From positions 1 to 31,794 of IMG/VR virus record IMGVR_UViG_3300042465_002155: a stretch of DNA of 31,794 bases; one strand, written 5' to 3'. The position numbers and the translations under genes were made by a program. Shown piece by piece: positions 21,288-27,944 of the stretch. Source of the stretch: a virus. The notes under the pieces were generated by a model. The model saw nothing but the letters and a program-made list of their open reading frames with translations, made no database searches and was not told where the DNA came from. Position 1 is the stretch's first letter; every line of letters begins with the position of its first letter.

Positions 21288-23884
21288 GTTGGCTCTTTCG
21301 GTGTTTTAGCTTGTGCCGCCTGCGCCCTGCTCTTGGCAACATCAATGCCCATCCGGACCCCAGCCTCTTGTTGCTGCGCCGACAACTTTGCTTTGCTGTC
21401 CTGTATCTGCGCCCCGACCTTCATCCCGGCAAGCTGGCTCTGCAACTGCGCCTTCTGCTGCTCCAGTTTTATCTTGTCCGCTTGTGCAGTGGCGTCCACC
21501 ATCAGCTTCTTCTCTTGCATAGCCGCCTGCTGCGCCATCTGTTGGTTTTTAGCCTGTAGCTGCTGCATGGCAATCTGGTTCTTCATCTGGGAGTCTTGGG
21601 CTTGCTGCTGCGCCTGCTGCATGGCCTGTTGATTCCGCATCTGCAAGTCCTGCTGCTTGATCTGCAACTCCTGCTGCTTGATCTGCAACTCCATCTGCTG
21701 CATTTGAATCAGCGGGTCTTGCTGGTTCTGTTGCGCCTGTTGCTGCGCGGCTTGGGCTTGGTTCTGCTGCAAAACCTGTTGCGCGGCTTGAGCCAACATG
21801 CCCGACAACGCCGTTTCCACTTCCGGTGGAAGCTTCTCGTCTTGCGGCGGCATGGGCATGCCCAGTTGCTGCTCGATCTGCTGCCGGTACTGGAAGCCCA
21901 CGTGCTCGGCAATGTGCGCCATCATGGCAGCCTGAATAAGCGGTGCCTTGGGGCTTTGGCCGATCATCTGCGTTATCGACGGGTCTTGCATCATGGCTTG
22001 GTGCACCGCGATGTGCGACTTCTGATCTTGATACGAAAACGCCTTGACCGGCTCGCCCTTGATAATCATCATGTTCTCAGTCACCGGGTCTACCGGTTTC
22101 TGGTCATCAGGCAGCGGCACCAGCTTGTCGGCGTTCTTGATCCCCAAGACCTCCAGCATATTGCGGTGCAACTGCGGCAAGTCGTAGATATCAGGAGCCA
22201 TCTGCGCCATCTGGATCACAGCTTGGTATTGGACAACCCTTTGGCTCATGGTGGCCGCATTGGGGTCGCTGACGGGGATCACATCCACATCGTCGTAGTC
22301 TTCCTTCTTGGCTTTCCTGTCCCCCACTTCGGGCTCGTACGGGTAGTCCGGGTCGGTGTAGTCTGCAATGATCCGGGCCAGCAGCTTGAGTTCTTGTTTG
22401 AACGCTGCGTGCACTCGGGCCTGCACTGCCGTCATCACTTTAAGCTGGCGCTCCAGCAAGGCCAGCGTTGTGCCCACGGGCGACTGCCCGGACATGTCGC
22501 TGATCTTCAGGTCTGCGGTGGCGGCAAACCTGCGGCCTTCTTCAACAATGTTTCCCAGCAGGGTGTAAAGAACTTGGCTGGGCTCCTTGTAGGGCAGCGG
22601 CAGAATGTTGTCCCGCATCACCCCAGAGCCGATGTCTACATCCCGCCACTCGCCGGGGGCGATGGGGGTGTCGTCGCCCTTAATTCGGAGCCCTCGGGTC
22701 TTGAGCCCGCCGGGGAGGTTGGAAAGTGTGCCCGCGTCCACGAGCTGTCGCATAATGCTGGTAGCCGACTTCGCGAACCCCCCGATGAGGTGGAAAAGGC
22801 CGAAGCCGTAAGCCCCAAAACCCGGAATGTATTGGTAGTGAACGAAGTGCTGTCGTTTGAGTCTAAGGTCGTCATCTTCTTCCCAGTTGCGGCGAATTGC
22901 CAAAACCTCGCCGGTGCCCTTGATCAATGTGACCACATACGGCAGCATGATCCCGGTTTCTTCGCCGTCTTTGTTGGTGTCCTCAAACCCTTTTAGGTCA
23001 AGGTCTGCATGAATTTCATACAGGGTAAATCGGTCATCGTTCAGGTCGCTGAATCCCGTCTCCTTGTCCTTGGCTTTCTCGATGTCGGTGGTTTCTTTGG
23101 TTGGGTCGCCGATGTCACATTCCCGGTAAAACCCAGCGGCCTGCAGCTTCAGTATCTCGTTCTTGGTCTTGTGCATCACGTGGGTGACGCGGTAGCAAGA
23201 CTGGATGTCGGACGCCCCATAGGGCAGCAGGATGTCTTCCGCTGGGATAAATATAGAGGTCTGGCGTCCTAGGCTAGGGTCGTAGTAGACCTTCTTAAAC
23301 GCTGATCCGGTGGCGGGGAGGCTCCACAGCATGCGCTCGTGCTCTGCCCTGAACTCAACCATCTTCTCCGTCAACTGCCAGTTCATGTCCTCCTGAACGC
23401 GAACCGCCGACTCTTTCTTCTCTTTGGTCTCTTTGCCTATGATCTTGGTCTTCACCGGGCCAGCAGCCGGGAAGGTCTCCGTGATGGTCTCGCTTTGGAA
23501 GCGAACCACGGCTTCTGTGATCATCGGGTGGAACACTCCGCAAGCGCCGTTCCACGGCTCGGTGCGCTCTTCGTACTGCAGGCCCAACAGCTTCAGACCT
23601 TCGGTGTAGGCTTTCTCCCAGTCCTTGCGCCCCGCTTTGTCGTTTTCGATCTCGGAAGTCAGGTCCGAGCCAAGAGACTGCAGCGCCCCGTCGTCCATCT
23701 CTTCTGCAAGGTTTGCAGAGAAGTTCGCGTCCTCTGCGGCATCGGGGTCAATCTCAAGCTCCATGCCGTCAATCCCAATCTTCACTGACTCCGGATCAAC
23801 GATCTCTATCTCGATACCCTCGTCCCCCGTGTCGTCCAAACCCATAGGGGCTTGGTACAGCGCTTTGTCAATGTTGGTTGCCAT
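21284..23884 (-). CDS. Portal protein, P22-like
   Basis: This 866-residue protein is an acidic-N-terminus portal. It carries KAGRKDWEKAYTEGLKLLGL and WNGACGVFHPMITEAVVRFQ in the wing, then GGFAKSATSIMRQLVDAGTL and SNLPGGLKTRGLRIKGDDTP around the stem. ARIIADYTDPDYPYEPEVGD lies further on. From about residue 690 onward there is a very Gln/Ala-rich coiled coil (QQMELQIKQQELQIKQQDLQ), equivalent to the long barrel of P22 portal. Length is near the top of the podovirus portal range. AAGGA lies before the ATG. The order TerS-TerL-portal is standard. Confidence 0.93.
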   Translation of the reverse strand: MATNIDKALYQAPMGLDDTGDEGIEIEIVDPESVKIGIDGMELEIDPDAAEDANFSANLAEEMDDGALQSLGSDLTSEIENDKAGRKDWEKAYTEGLKLLGLQYEERTEPWNGACGVFHPMITEAVVRFQSETITETFPAAGPVKTKIIGKETKEKKESAVRVQEDMNWQLTEKMVEFRAEHERMLWSLPATGSAFKKVYYDPSLGRQTSIFIPAEDILLPYGASDIQSCYRVTHVMHKTKNEILKLQAAGFYRECDIGDPTKETTDIEKAKDKETGFSDLNDDRFTLYEIHADLDLKGFEDTNKDGEETGIMLPYVVTLIKGTGEVLAIRRNWEEDDDLRLKRQHFVHYQYIPGFGAYGFGLFHLIGGFAKSATSIMRQLVDAGTLSNLPGGLKTRGLRIKGDDTPIAPGEWRDVDIGSGVMRDNILPLPYKEPSQVLYTLLGNIVEEGRRFAATADLKISDMSGQSPVGTTLALLERQLKVMTAVQARVHAAFKQELKLLARIIADYTDPDYPYEPEVGDRKAKKEDYDDVDVIPVSDPNAATMSQRVVQYQAVIQMAQMAPDIYDLPQLHRNMLEVLGIKNADKLVPLPDDQKPVDPVTENMMIIKGEPVKAFSYQDQKSHIAVHQAMMQDPSITQMIGQSPKAPLIQAAMMAHIAEHVGFQYRQQIEQQLGMPMPPQDEKLPPEVETALSGMLAQAAQQVLQQNQAQAAQQQAQQNQQDPLIQMQQMELQIKQQELQIKQQDLQMRNQQAMQQAQQQAQDSQMKNQIAMQQLQAKNQQMAQQAAMQEKKLMVDATAQADKIKLEQQKAQLQSQLAGMKVGAQIQDSKAKLSAQQQEAGVRMGIDVAKSRAQAAQAKTPKEPT

Positions 23885-23893
23885 TCGGTATCC

Positions 23894-25438
23894 TTAGTAG
23901 TATGCGGCTTGTCTGCTGCGCCTAAATATTCTAGGCTCGTCTTTCTCGTCGGAGTCTAACGAAATAAACCCGCCTTGGCGATAGCGCAGCAGCGCTTGGG
24001 TTGTTGTGTCCACGTAATCGTCATTCTCGCCGACGGGGAACGAGGCTATTTCCTCGATCACTTCCCGCGCCCAACGTGTGTCGGGTGCCCAGACCTTGCC
24101 CGAGGTGAACAGGTCCGCTACGGCGTTGAGCCGCACCATTTTATCGTTGCCCCGGCTGGGGCTGAATTCCTGCACGGGTATGCCCATTGCCCGCAGTTCT
24201 TGAATCAGTGGTCCACCGGCAGCTTTCTTCTCCACGATGAACGCATCGGGTTCCCACTCTTTCCAGTGCTTGAGCGCGACTTGTTTGAGTTCGGGAAACG
24301 TCATCCGATCTTTAAACGCGTCCAACAGAATCAACTGCGGGCTGTCGTTCTCCTCCGGGTTGTAGAACACCCCCCACGTTGTGCAGGCGCTGTAGTCCGA
24401 GGTGTTCTTTACCTCGTGGGCCGTATCCCAGCTCTGCAGTATGTAGTCGCACTTGGGGGGCTCATCGCCCTCCCACACCCGCCAGTGCTTGCGGGACACC
24501 AGCGCGGAGTTCTCGCTCGTCGGTTGCTGCATGTACTGGGCGTTCCAGTACCTCGGCTCAATGCTGGCCTTCGTCGCTTTCAGCGTTTCCAGTGGCCACT
24601 GCTCGGGCCAGAGCGACTTTTCGTTGTCCTCATCCTCGTTCAAGATGGCGGGCAACTCCACGATTTCCCACGGAAGTGAGTCGGGGTTTTTGGTCTGGTA
24701 CGTTATTAAACGCCCGGTAAGGTCGAGAAGTGACCACCGCGTCATCACAATGATGATTGCCCCACCCGGCATCAAGCGCTGTAGGGGGCCGGTCTGAAAC
24801 CACGACCACGCGGTGTCGAACGCCAGTCGGCTGTTGACCTTTACATCTTGTTCGGAATGGGGGTCATCGACGACAAACAAATCAGCCCCACGACCGGCAA
24901 GAGCACCACCAACACCAGCGGCGTAATACTGGCCACCGGCAGCAGTAGACCATTTTCCAGCAGCTTTTTGATCCGCTGCCACCCGCGTTTCAGGAAAAAT
25001 AGCATGGTAGTCCTCAGAGTCGATTAGGTTTCGGACCCGCCGCCCAAAGTCTTCCGACAGGGATGCAGTGTGCGTGCCCATGATGATTTTCTTCTCAGGG
25101 TATTTACCTAAGAAGTAAGCAGGGAACAGGTATGAGCTGAACTCGGACTTGCCCATACGAGGTGCAATATTAATGATCACGCGTTTTTTCCCGCCCTCGA
25201 TCACATCCGTAAAAATCTTGGCCAGCTTGCGGTGCTGGGGCCCGATTTTGAATCCGGGGTAGACCGCCGTGGCAAAACCCAGCATGTTGTTCTGAGCGGC
25301 CATAAGGGATGCGCGTCTTTCGCGGACCTCCAAGTCGTCAAACAACTCCATCTTGTCTTTGATCGACATCGTGGGCAGCGCCCGCATAAGCGCCTCTAGC
25401 TCTGGCTTGCTGAGCGTGGTTATTTTGTCAAGGTTCAT
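23894..25438 (-). CDS. terL: Terminase large subunit
   Basis: I start at the ATG at 25438 (MNLDKITTL, 514 residues); an earlier in-frame start would add eight residues inside the upstream gene. The ATPase half has a deviant Walker A (APRMGKSEF, about residues 92-100), Walker B (LFVVDDPHS, about 187-195) and the coupling motif VMTRWSLLDL. The nuclease half has SWDTAHEVKNTSDYSACTTW with the first catalytic Asp near 338, FIVEKKAAGGPLIQE, and the last Asp in DDYVDTTTQALL. It uses ATP to package DNA through the portal and cuts the concatemer. The gene overlaps TerS by 11 bases. Confidence 0.95.
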   Translation of the reverse strand: MNLDKITTLSKPELEALMRALPTMSIKDKMELFDDLEVRERRASLMAAQNNMLGFATAVYPGFKIGPQHRKLAKIFTDVIEGGKKRVIINIAPRMGKSEFSSYLFPAYFLGKYPEKKIIMGTHTASLSEDFGRRVRNLIDSEDYHAIFPETRVAADQKAAGKWSTAAGGQYYAAGVGGALAGRGADLFVVDDPHSEQDVKVNSRLAFDTAWSWFQTGPLQRLMPGGAIIIVMTRWSLLDLTGRLITYQTKNPDSLPWEIVELPAILNEDEDNEKSLWPEQWPLETLKATKASIEPRYWNAQYMQQPTSENSALVSRKHWRVWEGDEPPKCDYILQSWDTAHEVKNTSDYSACTTWGVFYNPEENDSPQLILLDAFKDRMTFPELKQVALKHWKEWEPDAFIVEKKAAGGPLIQELRAMGIPVQEFSPSRGNDKMVRLNAVADLFTSGKVWAPDTRWAREVIEEIASFPVGENDDYVDTTTQALLRYRQGGFISLDSDEKDEPRIFRRSRQAAYY

Positions 25439-25997
25439 TGACAAGAATGTCCTGCACATCAACTACGCCCATGAACCGGTTGAGCTTTTCCTTGATCCGC
25501 ATGTCCAGCTCGTTGTCAGTCAGCTCTTCCTTCTTGATCTCGATCTTCTCGGTGAACAACCCGACCTCCGTCACCTTGCCGAGCAGTCCGAGCGCCTTGA
25601 GGCGGATGTTAGCGTTGGTGCTTTTGGTCTCTTCGACCAGTTGGGCGACGACATAGCCGCGCAGCTCCTTGGCTTGGTTCACAAACTCCCAGTCGTAGGC
25701 GGTCAGCATGCCTACCAAATGCTGCACTGCAGCAGGGGTTTTGACGTTGGCTACTGCGAGGGCTGTGTTTTCTGCGGGGGCGGCAGAGATGATGTTGGTG
25801 AAGGCCGTCTGCGCGGCTTTGGCGTCTAGGGGCCCCGCTATGGCGTCCGAATCCACCGCGCCAAGTTTTGTCAGCCAGTCGTTAGTGGCAATTTTGGCGT
25901 CAAGCAGTTGCTCTGGGCTCGCCCTTTCGGCGCTCAGTGCAGCGTGAGATGTGTGTTCAAACACCTCGGGGTCAAAATCTATCAGGTGATCTAACAT
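25428..25997 (-). CDS. terS: Terminase small subunit (probable)
   Basis: I choose the ATG at 25997 (MLDHLIDFDPEVFEHTS, 189 residues), eight bases after AAGG. A GTG at 26042 would give 204 residues. The frame is open even further up to about 26080 with no in-frame ATG, so the true N-terminus is uncertain. The sequence is helical with a long C-terminal arm (TEVGLFTEKIEIKKEELTDN then ELDMRIKEKLNRFMG) like other small terminases. It has no obvious enzymatic motif, and the assignment rests on its position directly before TerL. It would recognise the packaging site and oligomerise. Confidence 0.7.
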   Translation of the reverse strand: MLDHLIDFDPEVFEHTSHAALSAERASPEQLLDAKIATNDWLTKLGAVDSDAIAGPLDAKAAQTAFTNIISAAPAENTALAVANVKTPAAVQHLVGMLTAYDWEFVNQAKELRGYVVAQLVEETKSTNANIRLKALGLLGKVTEVGLFTEKIEIKKEELTDNELDMRIKEKLNRFMGVVDVQDILVNEP

Positions 25998-26031
25998 GCG
26001 TAAGCCCTTGTAACTTGCAGCCTCGTTGAAG

Positions 26032-26076
26032 CTAGTATACACTCCGCCTCGGTGATTGTGCAGCTTCGCTGCCCAT
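26032..26076 (-). other. Mini-ORF with strong RBS upstream of terminase
   Basis: GAGGAG lies six bases before an ATG at 26076, the best initiation site in this region, yet it opens only 14 codons (MGSEAAQSPRRSVY) before a TAG at 26032. The terS frame is open across the same stretch but shifted. This may be a leader peptide coupled to a GTG at 26042, or the sign of a one-base indel that truncated terS. Confidence 0.4.
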
Positions 26077-26088
26077 TTGCTTCTCCTC

Positions 26089-26103
26089 GTTCACCAAGTG
26101 AAC
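26089..26103. promoter_or_regulatory. Operator-like palindrome in the divergent region
   Basis: GTTCACCAAGTGAAC is a perfect 6-bp inverted repeat around CAA. It lies directly between the terminase leader and the rightward terminator, a suitable place for a regulator controlling late transcription. No cognate regulator gene is visible in the window. Confidence 0.45.
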
Positions 26104-26105
26104 TT

Positions 26106-26138
26106 AACCCCGGCCCGCAAGGTTCCGGGGTTTTTTTT
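26106..26138 (+). terminator. Rightward intrinsic terminator in the divergent region
   Basis: AACCCCGG (26106-26113) pairs with CCGGGGTT (26125-26132) around an 11-base loop, and the plus strand continues with eight Ts (26131-26138). The geometry is that of an intrinsic terminator reading rightward. No plus-strand gene precedes it, so it may end an antisense or small RNA, or insulate the early leader. Confidence 0.7.
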
Positions 26139-26310
26139 GCAGAAAATTTTTGGGGTGGGTTTTTCTACAGAAAGGGGGTGGGTCTGTATATATGTGCTTT
26201 TGGTTTTGCCTGTATACATGTGTTGGTAGGATTTTGTCTAAGGTTTTACAAAATGGGTTGTGTGGCTACGAAACAGTGTTTATAGCGGCAATGCGTCGCC
26301 ACGTCAAAAA
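26139..26310. promoter_or_regulatory. Intergenic control region, weak candidate promoters
   Basis: I see no gene here. On the minus strand TAGACA (26235-26240) and TATACA (26211-26216), 18 bases apart, form a plausible late promoter. On the plus strand TTGTGT and TATAGC near 26259-26288 are a weak candidate. The stretch is rich in TGTATATATG-type runs that would melt easily. None of these is strong enough to be certain. Confidence 0.35.
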
Positions 26311-26458
26311 GGGGTGATACCACCCCGGTGGGGGTCGCCATATACCACATCTGAGGGGTAAAAACAACCCCTTCGGGTAAAATTGACTTGTCGATGTGGT
26401 AGGGAATGGCTCTGCTACGGGACGTTAACCAGTGAGACAGATGTCTCAGGAGAATCAA
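26311..26458 (+). promoter_or_regulatory. Structured leader of the early operon
   Basis: Three inverted repeats lie before the first early gene: GGGGTG/CACCCC (26311-26326), TACCACATC/GATGTGGTA (26343-26351 with 26393-26401), and inside the latter two alternatives, GGGGT/ACCCC or ACCC/GGGT, that compete for the same bases. TTGACT at 26383-26388 resembles a -35 box but has no good -10. A nine-codon ORF (26406-26435, MALLRDVNQ) ends exactly inside the first TGAGACA palindrome. The whole suggests an attenuator-like leader; regulation is inferred. Confidence 0.4.
26433..26448. promoter_or_regulatory. TGAGACA palindrome, copy 1
   Basis: TGAGACA-GA-TGTCTCA, a perfect 7+2+7 palindrome, abuts the GGAG ribosome binding site of the gene at 26459. 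It overlaps the stop of a nine-codon leader ORF. Confidence 0.8.
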
Positions 26459-26851
26459 ATGAAATTCAATACCAATGCAATCAATGCCGCTATCACTGAT
26501 GCCTTTGCCAATGCTGACAAGGCAGTCGATGCCCGTGTGGCGTATCAGGCAAACGTGGCCACGCTGCGGGGCTTGCTCAAGGGCGCTGACCGCGATACCG
26601 TCAAGGGCTTCGTGTGCCCCATTGCGGCCACCAGCTACGGCGCGGTGTACGCCGACGGCAAGTGGGCTGACCCCAAGTGTGCGGCCAAGCGCTGGGCAAA
26701 CCGCGTGATCGCCGATGTGATCGGCGCGACTGGGCCTGCGACCAGCAGCAAGACCATCGTCAGCCTGACTAGGGCGCAGAAGGCGGCTGTCAAGGCGCTG
26801 CTGCTGGCCTTTGGCGGTGACGCCAAAGCAGCCAAGGCTGCTGTGCAGTGA
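26459..26851 (+). CDS. Early Ala-rich protein of unknown function
   Basis: This 130-residue protein starts at the ATG at 26459, seven bases after AGGAG. It is Ala/Lys-rich and helical (NTNAINAAITDAFANADKAV and a C-terminal KAAVKALLLAFGGDAKAAKA) with a central segment VKGFVCPIAATSYGAVYADG then KWADPKCAAKRWANRV. I do not recognise it. Its TGA lies within palindrome copy 2, so the 3' end and the palindrome evolve together. As first gene of the rightward module it is probably expressed early, possibly a DNA-binding or host-takeover protein. Confidence 0.8.
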   Translation: MKFNTNAINAAITDAFANADKAVDARVAYQANVATLRGLLKGADRDTVKGFVCPIAATSYGAVYADGKWADPKCAAKRWANRVIADVIGATGPATSSKTIVSLTRAQKAAVKALLLAFGGDAKAAKAAVQ

Positions 26852-26864
26852 GACAGGTGTCTCA
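26849..26864. promoter_or_regulatory. TGAGACA palindrome, copy 2
   Basis: TGAGACA-GG-TGTCTCA, a perfect 7+2+7 palindrome whose first three bases are the stop codon of the preceding gene. Confidence 0.85.
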
Positions 26865-26991
26865 TTGAGTGTCCGGCGAGCCTCGGGACGGGGCTTGGCC
26901 GGTGTTTCGTTTCGTGTCTACCGCGTCCATTCCGTAGACGCAAAGCCTATTTTGTGACTGGTCAGTCACTTTTTATACTAGGAGTATCAAA
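26865..26991 (+). promoter_or_regulatory. 127-base gap with hairpins and candidate promoter
   Basis: The gap holds GTCTAC/GTAGAC (26916-26921 with 26934-26939) and a perfect palindrome GTGACTG-GT-CAGTCAC (26954-26969) followed by TTTTT, which could be a weak terminator. The palindrome also lies between TTGTGA (26952-26957) and TATACT (26974-26979), 16 bases apart, so it could instead be an operator inside a promoter for the gene at 26992. Its 7+2+7 plan copies that of the TGAGACA element with a different sequence. Confidence 0.4.
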
Positions 26992-27141
26992 ATGTCGAAG
27001 CTCATCATCGCCTATCGTTCGCGGCCATCCATCCAGAACCGCGCCAAACTGCAAACGTACCTGAACAAGCACATGATGGCCGTGTGCATGGCGTCGCCAG
27101 AAGAACTGGCGTTCCTCAAGATCAAGGGCTTCTCGTTGTGA
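26992..27141 (+). CDS. Small basic early protein, 49 residues
   Basis: The ATG at 26992 with AGGAG seven bases upstream opens 49 codons: MSKLIIAYRSRPSIQNRAKL then QTYLNKHMMAVCMASPEELA and FLKIKGFSL, ending TGA at 27141. The strong ribosome binding site, early-gene base composition and palindrome eight bases after the stop argue it is real. The N-terminus could be a beta strand followed by two helices. Not recognised; too short for confident family assignment. Confidence 0.7.
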   Translation: MSKLIIAYRSRPSIQNRAKLQTYLNKHMMAVCMASPEELAFLKIKGFSL

Positions 27142-27148
27142 GAGGAGA

Positions 27149-27166
27149 GTGAGACAGCTGTCCCAC
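27149..27166. promoter_or_regulatory. TGAGACA palindrome, copy 3
   Basis: GTGAGACA-GC-TGTCCCAC has arms of eight bases with one mismatch (T to C at 27163). It lies seven bases after the stop of the 49-residue gene. Confidence 0.75.
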
Positions 27167-27180
27167 TTCAAGGTCTGACT

Positions 27181-27204
27181 GCAAGCGCAGCGTGCTGCGC
27201 TTGC
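27181..27204 (+). other. Perfect 10-bp hairpin in the leader of the next gene
   Basis: GCAAGCGCAG and CTGCGCTTGC pair perfectly around CGTG. No T-run follows. The hairpin sits between palindrome copy 3 and the AGGAG site of the gene at 27236 and shares the GCAGCGTG core with the leader hairpin at 27902, so it appears to be the same type of element. Confidence 0.65.
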
Positions 27205-27235
27205 GGGGCGATCTTGCCCTCATAGGAGAATCAAA

Positions 27236-27436
27236 ATGGTACGCAAAGTAAACAAGCCCCTCGCCGTCCGCAACTTCATGGCCAACAACCCGCTGGCTAA
27301 CGCCTTCGTGTTAGAAGCGATCACCAAGTACGCGGTCGAGCAGCTCGACGCCCCTGCATGGGAAGGGTACACCTTCATCAACCAAGACGCATGGAAGGAC
27401 ATCGCGCAGCAAGCGCTCGATGTGCTGGGCGACTGA
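27236..27436 (+). CDS. Small early protein of unknown function
   Basis: This 66-residue helical protein (MVRKVNKPLAVRNFMANNPL, ANAFVLEAITKYAVEQLDAP, then EGYTFINQDAWKDIAQQALD) has AGGAG eight bases before the ATG. The stop TGA is the first three bases of palindrome copy 4. The N-terminus is basic and the C-terminus acidic, a layout common in small phage regulators, but I recognise no family. Confidence 0.75.
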   Translation: MVRKVNKPLAVRNFMANNPLANAFVLEAITKYAVEQLDAPAWEGYTFINQDAWKDIAQQALDVLGD

Positions 27437-27449
27437 GACAGCTGTCTCA
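27434..27449. promoter_or_regulatory. TGAGACA palindrome, copy 4
   Basis: TGAGACA-GC-TGTCTCA, perfect 7+2+7, with the stop codon of the preceding gene inside it. It is followed four bases later by the left direct repeat of the foldback element. Confidence 0.85.
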
Positions 27450-27453
27450 CTTT

Positions 27454-27483
27454 GGAATATCAGTCACGAACCGCTATGCGAGA
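27454..27483 (+). repeat. Left direct repeat flanking the foldback
   Basis: GGAATATCAGTCAC, seven variable bases, then TATGCGAGA. The same blocks recur in the same orientation at 27829-27859 with eight variable bases. The GAATATCAGTCA part is also the exact complement of 27492-27503. Confidence 0.85.
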
Positions 27484-27491
27484 TTTGAAAA

Positions 27492-27841
27492 TGACTGATA
27501 TTCTAGAAATGGCCCTTGGCAGCCTTGGCAAAATCGAATATCACCTCACCAAGCGTTTTGCCAAGAACTCTCTAGCATCCATGCGGGTTTGGGCGCAAGC
27601 ACACGAATTTATCCACCTATATATATATACTAAGAAAACTAATTATATATATGTGCATATAAATTTATACATGTATATATGTGAAACACATATATAGTGG
27701 GGGTGTAGATATGCACCTCAAAAAAGGTGGATGAATGCGTGTGCTTCGGCCCAAACCCGCATGGATGCTGGAGACTTTATGGCAAAAGTCGTGGTGAGGT
27801 GATATCCTATTCTGCCAAGCTCTGCCAAGGAATATCAGTCA
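27492..27841. repeat. Long imperfect foldback with AT-rich loop
   Basis: Left arm 27514-27618 and right arm 27725-27830 are inverted copies; by hand I count about 15 mismatches and one gap over 106 positions, roughly 86% identity. Exact blocks include ATATCACCTCACC and the 20-base core AGCATCCATGCGGGTTTGGG. The pairing extends outward (TGACTGATATTC with GAATATCAGTCA) after an 11-base bulge. The 106-base loop is mostly A/T with smaller hairpins (ATATATGTG/CACATATAT). It lacks a credible gene. It may be a mobile foldback, an origin or single-strand initiation site, or a long structured RNA. Confidence 0.85.
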
Positions 27842-27859
27842 CCGTGCAAATATGCGAGA
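27829..27859 (+). repeat. Right direct repeat flanking the foldback
   Basis: This is the second copy of GGAATATCAGTCAC plus TATGCGAGA. Together with the left copy it brackets the foldback like a duplicated target or a pair of binding sites. The first 13 bases also form the outermost part of the right arm. Confidence 0.85.
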
Positions 27860-27867
27860 ATACATGT

Positions 27868-27937
27868 GAATAAGTGAGACATCTGTCTCACCGAACGGTT
27901 CGCAGCGTGCCGTCTCACGCTGCACTTGTAACGAGGA
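27868..27937 (+). repeat. 70-bp leader repeat, copy A
   Basis: This leader contains palindrome copy 5, a spacer, an 8-bp hairpin GCAGCGTG-CCGTCT-CACGCTGC (27902-27923) and the GAGGA ribosome binding site of the gene at 27945. Copy B (28358-28427) is identical except at three positions, two of which are a paired base swap in the hairpin stem. Confidence 0.9.
27874..27891. promoter_or_regulatory. TGAGACA palindrome, copy 5
   Basis: GTGAGACA-TC-TGTCTCAC, perfect 8+2+8, just after a GAATAA that duplicates the 3' end of the gene at 28127-28363. Confidence 0.85.
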
Positions 27938-27944
27938 AGAGAAG

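Noticed and set aside
21596-22996. A 466-codon plus-strand ORF opposite the portal gene
   Set aside because: Leu/His/Arg-rich antisense of the Gln-rich portal coil; no ribosome site or known motif.
27491-27697. A 68-codon ORF over the left arm and loop of the foldback
   Set aside because: The reading frame runs into AT-rich loop sequence giving Ile/Tyr-rich protein, its start lacks a good ribosome site, and differences between arms do not favour synonymous changes, so it is probably a by-product of the foldback.
27619-27724. The AT-rich loop as a CRISPR array or tRNA
   Set aside because: No regularly spaced repeats with unique spacers, and no cloverleaf or CCA-type acceptor could be drawn.
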